From NCBI GenBank assembly GCA_900199595.1, contig FZRB01000011.1, positions 1 to 64,000 of the forward strand: a stretch of 64,000 bases of DNA. Reading direction: 5' to 3'. The position numbers and the translations under genes are program-made. Positions 44,735 to 53,821 of the stretch are shown here, piece after piece (within the stretch, counting starts at the first letter, position 1; each line of letters starts with the position of its first letter). This stretch comes from Lachnospiraceae bacterium. Lineage in GTDB: Bacteria; Bacillota; Clostridia; Lachnospirales; Lachnospiraceae. Under the pieces are notes generated by a model, which saw nothing but the letters and a program-made list of their open reading frames with translations, had not been told where the DNA came from and searched no databases.

Positions 44735-47700
44735 ATGAGAAAGAAACTATTAATTGGACTCATGTCTGTGGCTATGGCATCTGCTATGCTAGCGGTTGGT
44801 ATTCCTGTTAGTGATAAAGGGATTTCTTCTGTAAGCAGCGTTTATGCAGCCGAAGATTATTTGGAGGACTGGTCTTCGTCAGGTGGCAGTATAGGATTTG
44901 CTTTTACTGTTGAAGGTTCAGAGGCTTCTATTATTCACCTTGCAAGAAAAGGAACAAATCCTGATCAGTTATCTCAGGTTGGAGAAGAAATTATAATTCC
45001 TTCTACCGTTACAGATGATGCCACAGGAAAAACTTATACTGTTACAACCATAGGTACATCTGCTTTTGCTCTTGATATAATGACCTCGTGGGCAAAGGAT
45101 ACAACAGTAACTAAATCAACTGAAATGTTCAAGAAAAATGAATTGAAGATTTCTATTCCTGATTCTGTAAAAATTATTGGGGATAAAGCTTTCTATGGTG
45201 GCTCAAAATATACTTTTGTTGATTCTTCAGGTGAAGCATGTGGATCTGAGAATAGAAATGTTATATCTTCAAATGTTATTTCTATAGGTGAGTCAGCGTT
45301 TCAGAATTGTTCCGGATTAAAAGGTGATCTTGTAATTCCATCCTCAGTTGAAAGTATTGGTAAATCAGCTTTCCAGGGAACGGGACTAGATAATGAACTT
45401 ACATTTGATGCTGGTACAAAAGCGCTTGTTATTGGTGAATCAGCTTTTTCGGGTTTAAAGTGTAAATTATTCAGCTTTGATAGAAGTGGTATTCAGGAAA
45501 TTGGTAAGAGTGCATTTTCGGGAATGGGAAGCCTTACCTGCGAAGGTGGTAATCTTTTTCCAGTTACTACTTCACTTACTAAGATTGGTGATTCAGCTTT
45601 TTCTGGTGATTCAAAGCTTGATGCAATATTAAATCTACCTCAGGGAGAGAATCTTACATATATAGGTACAAGCGCATTTTATAATTGTTCTGCCCTAACT
45701 CTTCCTACAGAGGGGCTTATAATTCCTCAGGGTATAACAACTGTAAACGATAGTACATTTTATGCGTGCGAAGGTCTTGCGGGAACACTTAATCTTAATA
45801 ATGTTACTTCAGTTGGCAAGTCAGCCTTTGGTCAGTGTGTATCCTTTAGAGGCGATTTGAATCTTTCGAAGGTTACTAGTCTTGGAGATGGGGCATTTTC
45901 GAGTACAACTGTTTATGGAATAGTTGATGATGAAGATAAAAGCAAGATGAAGCTTGATGAACTTGCTGAGGATGTTAGAAAAGGTACTGCACACATTATC
46001 GTATTATATGGTGGATTTGATGGGAAATTGATTCTTTCAAACCAGCTTACAACTATTCCATCCAATTGTTTTAACGGACTTGTAAATCTTAATGGAACAC
46101 TTACTATTCCGTCAAGCGTTACAACAATTGGAGCTGCTGCTTTTAGTGATTGTTATAGTTTTACCGGTAATTTAGTTATTCCTGAGAGCGTTACAACTAT
46201 CGGAAATGCGGCATTCAAGGATATGATAGGTATAAATGGTAGTTTATCCATACCAAGTGGAATTACTGTGATCGGTAATGATACATTTAAGAACTGCTTT
46301 AATATGACAGGAGGACTTAAGATTCCTTCAAATGTTACCGGAATTGGAAACAATGCATTTTATGGATGTAGAAGTCTTACAGGAAGCTTAGTATTCCCGA
46401 CTACACTTAAGTCTTTGGGTTCAATGGCATTTTATTATTGCTCAGGATTTACCGGTGATCTTATTATTCCGGACAGTGTTACAAGCGTTGGTATTTCTTG
46501 TTTTGAAGAAGATGCCGGATTTAATGGAACATTAAAACTTTCAGAAAATATGACTGCTATTAATAACAGAACATTCTATAACCTGGAACATATAAAAGCA
46601 GAAGAAGTTATAATTCCTAATAAGGTTACAAGCATTGGTGTTTATTCTTTCTACAACTGTGTTGGTATTCAAATGGTCAGAATGGAGAGGAATGTAACTA
46701 AGATAGATAATACTTCTTTCCATGCTCTGACAGATAATAAGATGAAATATCACATTTACAAGTATAACTCTAAACCTTATGAACATGTTCAGAGTCAGCA
46801 TCCGGATGATTATGATGAAAGAGTTGTTGAGATTCCAGATGTAAATGACATTAAGGTTTATAGAACTGATACAAATGGTAATAAGACGGGTAATCCTATT
46901 ACAGCAACAGAAAAAATAGCCATTCCTTATGGGAAATCTGTTAAACTTTATGCAGAATCATTTGTTAATGGTAAAGCTTCAGGTTATCCTGTGAAATATG
47001 AATCTTTGAATACAGAAATGCTGGCTGTTAATGCATCAACAGGTGTTGTTAGTATTAAAAGCAAGACGGCAAGTGGTGAAGCAAAGATAGCAGTTAAAGA
47101 TGGCAATGGTGGTGCAGCTGAGTTTGATGTTATTTTTACCATAATCGAAGCAGATCAGGTTATTACCGGTATGTCAGTAAAAGATAAAGATGGCAAGAAC
47201 GCTGTTGCTAATTATGATATACTTGTAGGCGATAGTCTTTCATTGACAGTTACAGATATTATTCCGACTACTGTAAAGGCTGAAAATCAGAATATTTCGT
47301 GGTCTGCTAGTGATCCTTCAGCTGTTTCTATTACTAAAAATGACGCTTATGGTCATTCAGTTAGTCTTGGTGGTGTTAAGTATGCTTCCAGGGTTACAGT
47401 TATAGCTGATGCTGACTATGGTTCGGGTAATGCCACAAAGAGAATCTTCACTATTAATGTTTATCCTAAAGCCGGTATCACTTCAGTAGTAAATGTATCG
47501 GATGGTATCCAGATTAGCTGGCCGTTTACAGAAGGAGCTTCTGGATATGAGATATTCAGAAAGATTAATAGCATTGATAAAGAAGCAAAGAGGATTGGTT
47601 CGACAAAGAAGGATATTAATAGTTTTGTCGATACTACGATTGCAAGTAATCCTGAAAATATAGGAAAAACTATAGTTTACTACGTAGTTGCTTCGGGAGC

Positions 47701-48301
47701 CGGAAAGGATAACAAATCAAAAGAATTATCTATCAAATATGCTAACAATAACTTCACTGTTGGAAATACAAAGTATATTATGAACAGTGATGGCACAGTA
47801 ACTTATGCCGGTTCAACTGCTAAGACTGCAATAGTATCTATCCCTCAGACAGTTAGGATAGGTACAAAGGATGCAAAGGTTAAGGCTGTAGCAGCTAATG
47901 CATTCTCTGATGATACTACACTTACAACAGTGGTTATTCCTGATACTGTTAAAACTATAGGTGCAAATGCATTTAAGAACTGTAAGTCTCTTAAGACAGT
48001 TACTATGGGTACCGGAGTTACAAGCATCGGAGCAAATGCCTTTACAAATTGTAAAGCACTTACAAGTATTGTTATTCCTAAGAAGGTTAAGACAATCGGT
48101 AAGGCTGCATTCTCAGGCTGCTCTAAGCTTAAGACAGTTACTTTCAAGACTACTAAGCTTACTAAGGTTGGATCAAAAGCATTCAAGACTATAAAGAAGG
48201 GTGCTACATTCAAGATTAAGAAGAGTAAGTTCAGTAAGTATAAGAAGCTGATCAAGAAGTCTGGTGTACCTAAGAAAGCTAAGTACAAGAAGACAAAATA
48301 A
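44735..48301 (+). CDS. Secreted BspA-like leucine-rich repeat protein
   Basis: An 1188-aa protein with a signal peptide (MRKKLLIGLMSVAMASAML, likely cut after SVYA, about residue 39). Around fifteen LRR_5 repeats of about 23 residues cover about 90-660, with the pattern L.IPSSVTTIG.AAF.DC. Residues about 700-905 contain two Ig-like Big domains (IPYGKSVKLYAES, LVGDSLSLTVTD). A fibronectin-III-like domain follows at about 912-1005 (ISWPFTEGASGYEIFRKI). The end (about 1020-1188) repeats LRR_5 units and a Lys-rich tail KKSGVPKKAKYKK like the previous protein. No LPXTG. BspA-like proteins mediate adhesion. Confidence 0.88.
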   Translation: MRKKLLIGLMSVAMASAMLAVGIPVSDKGISSVSSVYAAEDYLEDWSSSGGSIGFAFTVEGSEASIIHLARKGTNPDQLSQVGEEIIIPSTVTDDATGKTYTVTTIGTSAFALDIMTSWAKDTTVTKSTEMFKKNELKISIPDSVKIIGDKAFYGGSKYTFVDSSGEACGSENRNVISSNVISIGESAFQNCSGLKGDLVIPSSVESIGKSAFQGTGLDNELTFDAGTKALVIGESAFSGLKCKLFSFDRSGIQEIGKSAFSGMGSLTCEGGNLFPVTTSLTKIGDSAFSGDSKLDAILNLPQGENLTYIGTSAFYNCSALTLPTEGLIIPQGITTVNDSTFYACEGLAGTLNLNNVTSVGKSAFGQCVSFRGDLNLSKVTSLGDGAFSSTTVYGIVDDEDKSKMKLDELAEDVRKGTAHIIVLYGGFDGKLILSNQLTTIPSNCFNGLVNLNGTLTIPSSVTTIGAAAFSDCYSFTGNLVIPESVTTIGNAAFKDMIGINGSLSIPSGITVIGNDTFKNCFNMTGGLKIPSNVTGIGNNAFYGCRSLTGSLVFPTTLKSLGSMAFYYCSGFTGDLIIPDSVTSVGISCFEEDAGFNGTLKLSENMTAINNRTFYNLEHIKAEEVIIPNKVTSIGVYSFYNCVGIQMVRMERNVTKIDNTSFHALTDNKMKYHIYKYNSKPYEHVQSQHPDDYDERVVEIPDVNDIKVYRTDTNGNKTGNPITATEKIAIPYGKSVKLYAESFVNGKASGYPVKYESLNTEMLAVNASTGVVSIKSKTASGEAKIAVKDGNGGAAEFDVIFTIIEADQVITGMSVKDKDGKNAVANYDILVGDSLSLTVTDIIPTTVKAENQNISWSASDPSAVSITKNDAYGHSVSLGGVKYASRVTVIADADYGSGNATKRIFTINVYPKAGITSVVNVSDGIQISWPFTEGASGYEIFRKINSIDKEAKRIGSTKKDINSFVDTTIASNPENIGKTIVYYVVASGAGKDNKSKELSIKYANNNFTVGNTKYIMNSDGTVTYAGSTAKTAIVSIPQTVRIGTKDAKVKAVAANAFSDDTTLTTVVIPDTVKTIGANAFKNCKSLKTVTMGTGVTSIGANAFTNCKALTSIVIPKKVKTIGKAAFSGCSKLKTVTFKTTKLTKVGSKAFKTIKKGATFKIKKSKFSKYKKLIKKSGVPKKAKYKKTK

Positions 48302-48323
48302 GTAGTTATGTAGAATAAGAATG

Positions 48324-48349
48324 TGGGCGTCGGATATATTCGGCGCCCA
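48324..48349 (+). terminator. Terminator after the leucine-rich repeat gene
   Basis: TGGGCGTCGGA (48324-48334) pairs with TTCGGCGCCCA (48339-48349) across a TATA loop, 11 pairs including two wobbles; TTGATTTTG follows. A GC-rich stem and partial T run make this a good intrinsic terminator separating the surface region from ireB. Confidence 0.8.
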
Positions 48350-48462
48350 TTGATTTTGCAATTATATTTGTCTCAACTATTGTTTGTGATGCTTATTTGT
48401 GTTAAACTCATTAGATGGGGATAGTTCCCGTATATTATATTTTTTTGAAGGTGGGGTAAGAT

Positions 48463-48726
48463 ATGGATAGATATGAACAGCATACTCAGGATATAGATCT
48501 TGGAAGAGAGTACACCATTGAAGTATCAGATATAATAGCTGAAGTTTACGAAGCATTATCTGAAAAAGGATATAATCCTGTGAATCAGATAGTTGGATAT
48601 ATAATGAGTGGGGATCCGACATATATTACAAGCTACAAGGGCGCGCGCAGCCTTATTATGAAAGCAGAACGTGATGAAATACTTGAACTTCTTATGGAGA
48701 ACTATATAGATACCCGACTTAGATAG
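48463..48726 (+). CDS. ireB: IreB-family regulatory phosphoprotein
   Basis: An 87-aa protein of the DUF965/YrzL family, recognisable from the near-invariant core LxEKGYNPVNQIVGYIMSGDPTYITSY (visible as SEKGYNPVNQIVGYIMSGDP, about residues 38-57) and the C-terminal LLMENYIDTRL. In Enterococcus, IreB is phosphorylated by the PASTA kinase IreK, reversed by IreP, and affects cell-wall homeostasis. Both partners exist at 11682-14637. GAAGGTGGGG precedes the ATG. It is followed by ruvX, as in Bacillus. Confidence 0.93.
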   Translation: MDRYEQHTQDIDLGREYTIEVSDIIAEVYEALSEKGYNPVNQIVGYIMSGDPTYITSYKGARSLIMKAERDEILELLMENYIDTRLR

Positions 48727-48747
48727 TAAAAAAATAGAGGATAACAC

Positions 48748-49164
48748 ATGAGAATAATGGCTCTGGACTATGGAGACAAAACAGTTGGTGTAGCCATAAC
48801 AGATGAACTGGGGCTGACTGCTCAGCCTATAACAACTATAACAAGAGAAAAAATCAATAAGCTTAGAAAAACATATCAGGCTATAGAAGGGCTTATTGAC
48901 GAATATTCGGTTGAAAAAATAGTTGTAGGTATGCCATTTAACATGGACTATACAGAGGGCGAAAGAACCGAAAAAACCAGAGGCTTTATAGAAGAACTGA
49001 AAAGAAGAACAGGACTGGAGATAATAGAAGTTGATGAACGTCTCACAACAGTAGCGGCTGACGAAATATTAGAAGAAATGGAAGTCCCTGTATCAGAAAG
49101 AAAACAATATATAGATAAAATAGCCGCTTCCATAATATTGGAATCTTATTTGAATAATTTATAG
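48748..49164 (+). CDS. ruvX: Putative pre-16S rRNA nuclease / Holliday junction resolvase YqgF
   Basis: A 138-aa RNase H-fold nuclease. Motifs: MRIMALDYGDKTVGVAITD at the N-terminus (catalytic Asp), KIVVGMPFNMD (about 52-62) and VDERLTTVAADEIL with a conserved Asp/Glu, ending DKIAASIILESYL. Length is standard. AGAGGA precedes the ATG. Family members process the 5' end of 16S rRNA; a recombination role has also been proposed. It follows ireB closely. Confidence 0.93.
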   Translation: MRIMALDYGDKTVGVAITDELGLTAQPITTITREKINKLRKTYQAIEGLIDEYSVEKIVVGMPFNMDYTEGERTEKTRGFIEELKRRTGLEIIEVDERLTTVAADEILEEMEVPVSERKQYIDKIAASIILESYLNNL

Positions 49165-49194
49165 AACAGTTATAATTCGGAGGAACAGTTTAAG

Positions 49195-50856
49195 TTGGAA
49201 CATAGTAAAGAATCAATCAAGATTATCCCGCTTGGGGGTCTTGAACAGATAGGAATGAACATAACCGCAATACAGTACGAGGATGATATCATTGTCATCG
49301 ATGGCGGACTGGCATTTCCGGATGATGACATGCCCGGAATAGATCTTGTTATTCCTGATATAACATATCTGAAAGAAAATAAAGAAAAGATTCGTGGTAT
49401 GGTTGTTACTCATGGACATGAGGATCATATAGGTGCCATACCATACATAGAGAAAGAGATAAATATTCCCATATACACTACAAAGCTGACTATGGGTCTT
49501 ATAGAGTATAAGCTTACAGAACATGGATTGGTTGATAACATCCGGAGAAAGGTTGTGTCCTATGGACAGACTATTAATCTTGGATGTTTTCGTATTGAGT
49601 TTATCAGGACGAATCATTCCATAGCTGACTCGGCTGCGCTTGCTATATTTACACCTGCCGGAATCATAGTTCATACAGGTGATTTTAAGGTTGATTATAC
49701 TCCTGTATTTGGTGGTGTTATAGACCTTCAGAGATTTGGTGAGCTGGGTAAAAAGGGTGTTTTGGCTCTTATGGCTGACTCAACAAATGTAGAGCGTCCC
49801 GGTTATACTCCTTCTGAAAAGACAGTAGGAAAAACCTTTGATCATATATTTGATGATAACAGGAATCATCGACTGATAATTGCGACCTTTGCGTCAAATG
49901 TGGACAGAGTTCAGCAGATAATAAATTCTGCTTATAAGTATGGCCGCAAATGTGTTGTTGAGGGCAGAAGTATGGTAAATGTTATACGAATTGCTTCTGA
50001 ACTTGGTTATATTAATATTCCTGATAATACTCTGATCGATATAGATGAGGCAAAGAATTATCCCGGCGAAAAGCTTGTATTTATAACCACAGGAAGCCAG
50101 GGAGAGAATATGGCTGCACTTTCAAGGATTGCCTCATCTCTTCATAACAAGATATCCATAGTTCCCGGCGATGTAGTTATATTCTCATCAAGTCCTATAC
50201 CGGGTAATGAGAAGTCAGTATACAGAGTTATGAATGAGCTTGAACAAAAGGGCGCAAGAGTTATATATCATGATACCCATGTGTCAGGACATGCCTGTCA
50301 GGAAGAACTTAAGCTTATTTATTCACTTACAAAGCCTAAGTATGCTATTCCTGTTCATGGAGAATACAGACACCTTAAGAGACATTCAGAACTTGCACAG
50401 GAAATGGGCATATCTGAGAAGAATGTCAAGATACTTAATTGCGGAGATGTTCTAGAGATAGGTGAAGATACCTTCAATGTAGTTGGCAGAGTTCCTGCCA
50501 GAGGAGTATTCGTTGACGGACTTGGTGTTGGTGATGTTGGTAATATCGTACTTAGAGATCGTCAGCATCTTTCGGAGAATGGACTTCTCATAGTTGTAGT
50601 AACACTTGAAAGTGGAACGGGACAGATACTTTCAGGTCCGGATATAGTATCCCGTGGATTTGTATATGTAAGAGAAGCGGAGCTTCTGATAGAGCAGTGT
50701 AAAGATGTTGCGTCAGAAACACTTTACAATTGCCTTGAATATGAATCGGTTGATTGGTCGAGAATCAAAAACCGTCTTCGTGAAGACTTAGGCTCCTTCC
50801 TCTGGGAAAGAACCAAGAGAAGTCCGATGATACTTCCTATTATTTCTGAGGTATAG
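49195..50856 (+). CDS. rnj: Ribonuclease J
   Basis: A 553-aa metallo-beta-lactamase/beta-CASP nuclease that performs 5'-3' exonuclease and endonuclease steps in mRNA decay and rRNA maturation. Family features: GLEQIGMNITAIQYEDDIIV, the zinc motif THGHEDHIGAIPYI (about 75-88), HTGDFKVDYTP, MADSTNVERPGYTPSE, and PVHGEYRHLKRHSELA (about 380-395). The C-terminal domain is present. The start is TTG with GGAGGA upstream. It is not in this position in B. subtilis, but is common here among Clostridia near ruvX. It could be rnjA or rnjB. Confidence 0.94.
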   Translation: MEHSKESIKIIPLGGLEQIGMNITAIQYEDDIIVIDGGLAFPDDDMPGIDLVIPDITYLKENKEKIRGMVVTHGHEDHIGAIPYIEKEINIPIYTTKLTMGLIEYKLTEHGLVDNIRRKVVSYGQTINLGCFRIEFIRTNHSIADSAALAIFTPAGIIVHTGDFKVDYTPVFGGVIDLQRFGELGKKGVLALMADSTNVERPGYTPSEKTVGKTFDHIFDDNRNHRLIIATFASNVDRVQQIINSAYKYGRKCVVEGRSMVNVIRIASELGYINIPDNTLIDIDEAKNYPGEKLVFITTGSQGENMAALSRIASSLHNKISIVPGDVVIFSSSPIPGNEKSVYRVMNELEQKGARVIYHDTHVSGHACQEELKLIYSLTKPKYAIPVHGEYRHLKRHSELAQEMGISEKNVKILNCGDVLEIGEDTFNVVGRVPARGVFVDGLGVGDVGNIVLRDRQHLSENGLLIVVVTLESGTGQILSGPDIVSRGFVYVREAELLIEQCKDVASETLYNCLEYESVDWSRIKNRLREDLGSFLWERTKRSPMILPIISEV

Positions 50857-50861
50857 ATTAT

Positions 50862-51188
50862 ATGAATATTATTTCAGACAAAAGCCTGGAACTTAACAGC
50901 TTAATAAAACAGTCAATTGAATATAGAAATTACGTCAATGCAAGAAATGCCATCAGGTCTAATGAACAGCTTTTCAATTCTCTGATGGAATTCAAACAGC
51001 GTTATACAGATATAATGCAGTACACAGAAGGTAATCCTTATGATGAGCTGTATAGAATATATCATGAAAATGATGACCTGATACATAATTCAACAGTTAA
51101 TGAATATTTGCGCGCAGAGAGCGCATTTTCCAAACTGATAAGGCAGGTCATAGCAGACGTTTCAAAAGATATAAGTATTGATACATAA
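50862..51188 (+). CDS. YlbF/YmcA-family regulator
   Basis: A 108-aa helical protein of the YlbF/RicF/YmcA family, shown by its length and the arrangement of helices with the segment FNSLMEFKQRYTDIM (about 38-52) and the C-terminal YLRAESAFSKLIRQVIADVSKDI. Relatives associate with RNase Y or stabilise protein complexes in Bacillus. It follows RNase J by five bases, suggesting coupling to RNA decay; exact function is inferred from family only. Confidence 0.75.
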   Translation: MNIISDKSLELNSLIKQSIEYRNYVNARNAIRSNEQLFNSLMEFKQRYTDIMQYTEGNPYDELYRIYHENDDLIHNSTVNEYLRAESAFSKLIRQVIADVSKDISIDT

Positions 51189-51204
51189 TGAGGTGTAACC
51201 TGAA

Positions 51205-51873
51205 ATGAACAACACAAACCCCAATAAAGTAAAAACGAAAAAAACAAGAAAAGTTAATTCAAGAAACGCCAGACGCTTAAAAGCTTTGAGAACTGAAAGC
51301 AGACTGCGGGTAGCTCTCTATTATGCTTTTCAGCTTCTGGTAGATGCCTTTATAATACTTGTATTTATTAAGGGCTTCTCTATGTCCTATAACTTTTCTC
51401 ATGATGTGTTCTTTGATTCAGCTAAGAATCTTAAGAATACAGAATACGTAAGTGTGACTATAGATCCGGATTCATCTACCAAAACAATTGCAACAAAGAT
51501 ATTTGAAGCCGGAGTAGTAAAGAACAAATATGTTCTTATGGCTAAGATAAAAGTAAATGAATTAGGCGGCAAGATAAAGGCCGGAACCTATCCGCTTTCC
51601 CAGTCTATGACCTACAATGAGATTCTCGCTATCATCAGCGAGGGAGCGTCATTGGGTGATGTTCAGTACAAAACCGAGGAAGAGGATAAAACAAAGTTTA
51701 AAACTCCAACAGATGCCACAGAGATTCATGACAACTCCTTGTCAGGAGCCGGAAGTGGAACCGAAGGAGCAGAAGGCGGAGCATCAGAGGGAGATGACGA
51801 CTATGTTCCTGAAGGTGGAGATGACACTTCTGATGATGGTTCTGGCGAAGGCGAAGGAACACCTGAAGAGTAA
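51205..51873 (+). CDS. MltG-like membrane protein without the lytic transglycosylase domain
   Basis: A 222-aa protein. A basic N-terminus (about 1-30, Lys/Arg/Thr-rich) precedes a transmembrane helix at about 35-57. Residues about 77-148 resemble the LysM-like N-terminal region of MltG/YceG: VSVTIDPDSSTKTIATKIFE, AGVVKNKYVLM, KAGTYPLSQSMTYNEILAII. The roughly 200-residue catalytic YceG domain with its essential Glu is absent. Residues 150-222 form a Gly/Ser/Asp/Glu-rich tail. It stands where mltG is found in Firmicutes, between ruvX and trmR. It may bind peptidoglycan or regulate wall synthesis. Confidence 0.7.
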   Translation: MNNTNPNKVKTKKTRKVNSRNARRLKALRTESRLRVALYYAFQLLVDAFIILVFIKGFSMSYNFSHDVFFDSAKNLKNTEYVSVTIDPDSSTKTIATKIFEAGVVKNKYVLMAKIKVNELGGKIKAGTYPLSQSMTYNEILAIISEGASLGDVQYKTEEEDKTKFKTPTDATEIHDNSLSGAGSGTEGAEGGASEGDDDYVPEGGDDTSDDGSGEGEGTPEE

Positions 51874-51918
51874 GGAGTTAATTAATATAATTGTCAAGAA
51901 AATGTAAGTGAGGGATAT

Positions 51919-52743
51919 ATGAAAGTAGTAGTATTAGCCGGTGGCTACGGTACGCGTATCAGCGAAGAAAGCCATTTAAGACCAAAGCCGATGATAGAGA
52001 TCGGGGGCAAGCCTATTCTTTGGCATATAATGAAAGAGTATTCTTACTATGGATTCAATGATTTTATTATATGTGCCGGATATAAGCAGCATGTGATCAA
52101 AGAGTATTTTGCAAATTATTATCTGCATAATTCTGATATTACCTTTGATTTTTCGGACAATAATAAAATGACTGTTCATAATAATGTAGCAGAACCCTGG
52201 AAGGTGACTATAGTCGATACAGGTCTTGATACCATGACAGGCGGTCGTATAAAGAGGGTTCAGAAATATATAGGTGACGAAGCTTTTATGCTTACCTATG
52301 GTGATGGGGTTTGTGATATTAATCTTAAGAAGCTTGTGGAGTTTCATAAGACACATGGAAAAACAGCAACGATTACAGCTGTCGAGCTGGGACAGCGTTT
52401 TGGAATCCTTGATATAGAAGAGGATAAAACCATAAGCAGTTTCCGTGAAAAAGAAGATTCGGACGGTGCGAGGATAAACGGTGGATATATGGTTCTTGAA
52501 CCGGCTATCTTTGATTATTTAGAAAATGATACTACAGTCTTTGAACAGACACCTATGAAGAGACTTGCGTCGGAAGGTCAGCTGGTGGCATATGAGTTTG
52601 ATGGCTTCTGGCAATGCATGGATACCAAGAGGGAAATGGATAAGCTGAATGAAATGATAGAAGCAGGTGGCGCTCCTTGGATGGTATGGGACAAGAAGCA
52701 GAATAAACATATTGAAGAGGAAGGTGCCTTCTTCTATAAATAG
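51919..52743 (+). CDS. rfbF: Glucose-1-phosphate cytidylyltransferase
   Basis: A 274-aa nucleotidyltransferase making CDP-glucose from CTP and glucose-1-phosphate, first step toward CDP-3,6-dideoxyhexoses. Motifs: VVVLAGGYGTRISEESHLRP(KPM) with the nucleotide-binding Gly-rich loop at residues 4-11, HIMKEYSYYGFNDFIICAGY (about 37-56), LTYGDGVCDI (about 128-137), and EPAIFDYLENDTTVFEQTPM. The length matches the family with a slightly extended C-terminus (HIEEEGAFFYK). GAGGGA precedes the ATG. It heads the rfbFGH group. Confidence 0.93.
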   Translation: MKVVVLAGGYGTRISEESHLRPKPMIEIGGKPILWHIMKEYSYYGFNDFIICAGYKQHVIKEYFANYYLHNSDITFDFSDNNKMTVHNNVAEPWKVTIVDTGLDTMTGGRIKRVQKYIGDEAFMLTYGDGVCDINLKKLVEFHKTHGKTATITAVELGQRFGILDIEEDKTISSFREKEDSDGARINGGYMVLEPAIFDYLENDTTVFEQTPMKRLASEGQLVAYEFDGFWQCMDTKREMDKLNEMIEAGGAPWMVWDKKQNKHIEEEGAFFYK

Positions 52744-52757
52744 TATTGAGGGGTAAC

Positions 52758-53816
52758 ATGACTGATTCGTTTTACAATAATAAAAAAGTCCTGATAACCG
52801 GTCATACCGGATTCAAAGGAAGCTGGCTGACGACCATGCTTTTGATGCAAGGGGCAGACATTACAGGTTATTCTCTCCAGCCTCCAACGAATCCGAGTCT
52901 TTTTGAATTGTCAGGAATACAAAAGGATATAAATCATATAGAAGGTGATATACGTGATAGGGAGAAGCTGTTTAAGGTTTTTGAAGAGGTTAAGCCTGAG
53001 ATAGTATTTCATCTTGCTGCCCAGCCGATAGTAAGAGAGTCTTACAAAAAGCCTGTCTATACCTATGAAACTAACGTGATGGGTACTGTCAATATATGTG
53101 AAGCAGTGAGACAATCCTCTTCGGTAGGTTCTTTCCTTAATGTAACCACAGATAAGGTTTATGATAACTGTGACATTCCAAACAAGGATGGTTTCAGAGA
53201 GGATGAGCCTTTGGATGGCTATGATCCCTATTCTAATTCAAAGTCTTGTTCTGAGCTTGTCACACACAGCTATAAAAGATCTTTCTTTGATGAGCTTGGG
53301 ATAGCAGTATCAACTGCAAGAGCGGGAAATGTCATCGGTGGTGGTGATTATGCTGTTGACCGAATCATTCCCGATTCTGTCAGAGCTGCTGAAAAGGGAG
53401 AAAAGATAATAGTCAGAAGACCTGACTCCATAAGACCATATCAGCATGTTCTTGAACCGTTAAAGGTCTATATGACCATAGCAAAGGAACAGTTTATTGA
53501 TAAAGATAAATCAGGATATTATAACGTTGGGCCTGATGATAAGGATTGCATAAGAACAGGTGAACTTGTAGATATATTTTGTAAGTTTTGGGGAGACGGA
53601 GCAAGCTGGGAGTCCAGGCCTGATGGCGGTCCCCACGAAGCAACATTTTTAAAACTGAATTGCGACCTGATCAAGGAGAGATTCGGCTGGAAACCTGTCT
53701 GGGGTGTTGAGAAGGCTGTAGAAAAAGTAGTACAGTTTGAAAAGATAAGAATAAGTGATATATTCGGTATAAGAACAGAAATAGAAAAAGAAATAAATGA
53801 ATTCTTGAAAGGATAA
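52758..53816 (+). CDS. rfbG: CDP-glucose 4,6-dehydratase
   Basis: A 352-aa short-chain dehydrogenase converting CDP-glucose to CDP-4-keto-6-deoxyglucose with a bound NAD. The Gly-rich VLITGHTGFKGSW (about 12-24), the VTTDKVYDNCD segment and the catalytic YSNSK (about 159-163) are in place, along with STARAGNVIGGGDYAVDRIIPD, which is typical of RfbG. I chose ATG 52758, four bases after GAGGGG; a TTG at 52746 would add four residues. It starts 14 bases after rfbF. Confidence 0.93.
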   Translation: MTDSFYNNKKVLITGHTGFKGSWLTTMLLMQGADITGYSLQPPTNPSLFELSGIQKDINHIEGDIRDREKLFKVFEEVKPEIVFHLAAQPIVRESYKKPVYTYETNVMGTVNICEAVRQSSSVGSFLNVTTDKVYDNCDIPNKDGFREDEPLDGYDPYSNSKSCSELVTHSYKRSFFDELGIAVSTARAGNVIGGGDYAVDRIIPDSVRAAEKGEKIIVRRPDSIRPYQHVLEPLKVYMTIAKEQFIDKDKSGYYNVGPDDKDCIRTGELVDIFCKFWGDGASWESRPDGGPHEATFLKLNCDLIKERFGWKPVWGVEKAVEKVVQFEKIRISDIFGIRTEIEKEINEFLKG

Positions 53817-53821
53817 TATAT

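Noticed and set aside
47845-48288. Long antisense open frame over the 3' end of the LRR gene
   Set aside because: It arises from repeat codon bias on the opposite strand and mirrors the leucine-rich repeats; no start signal.
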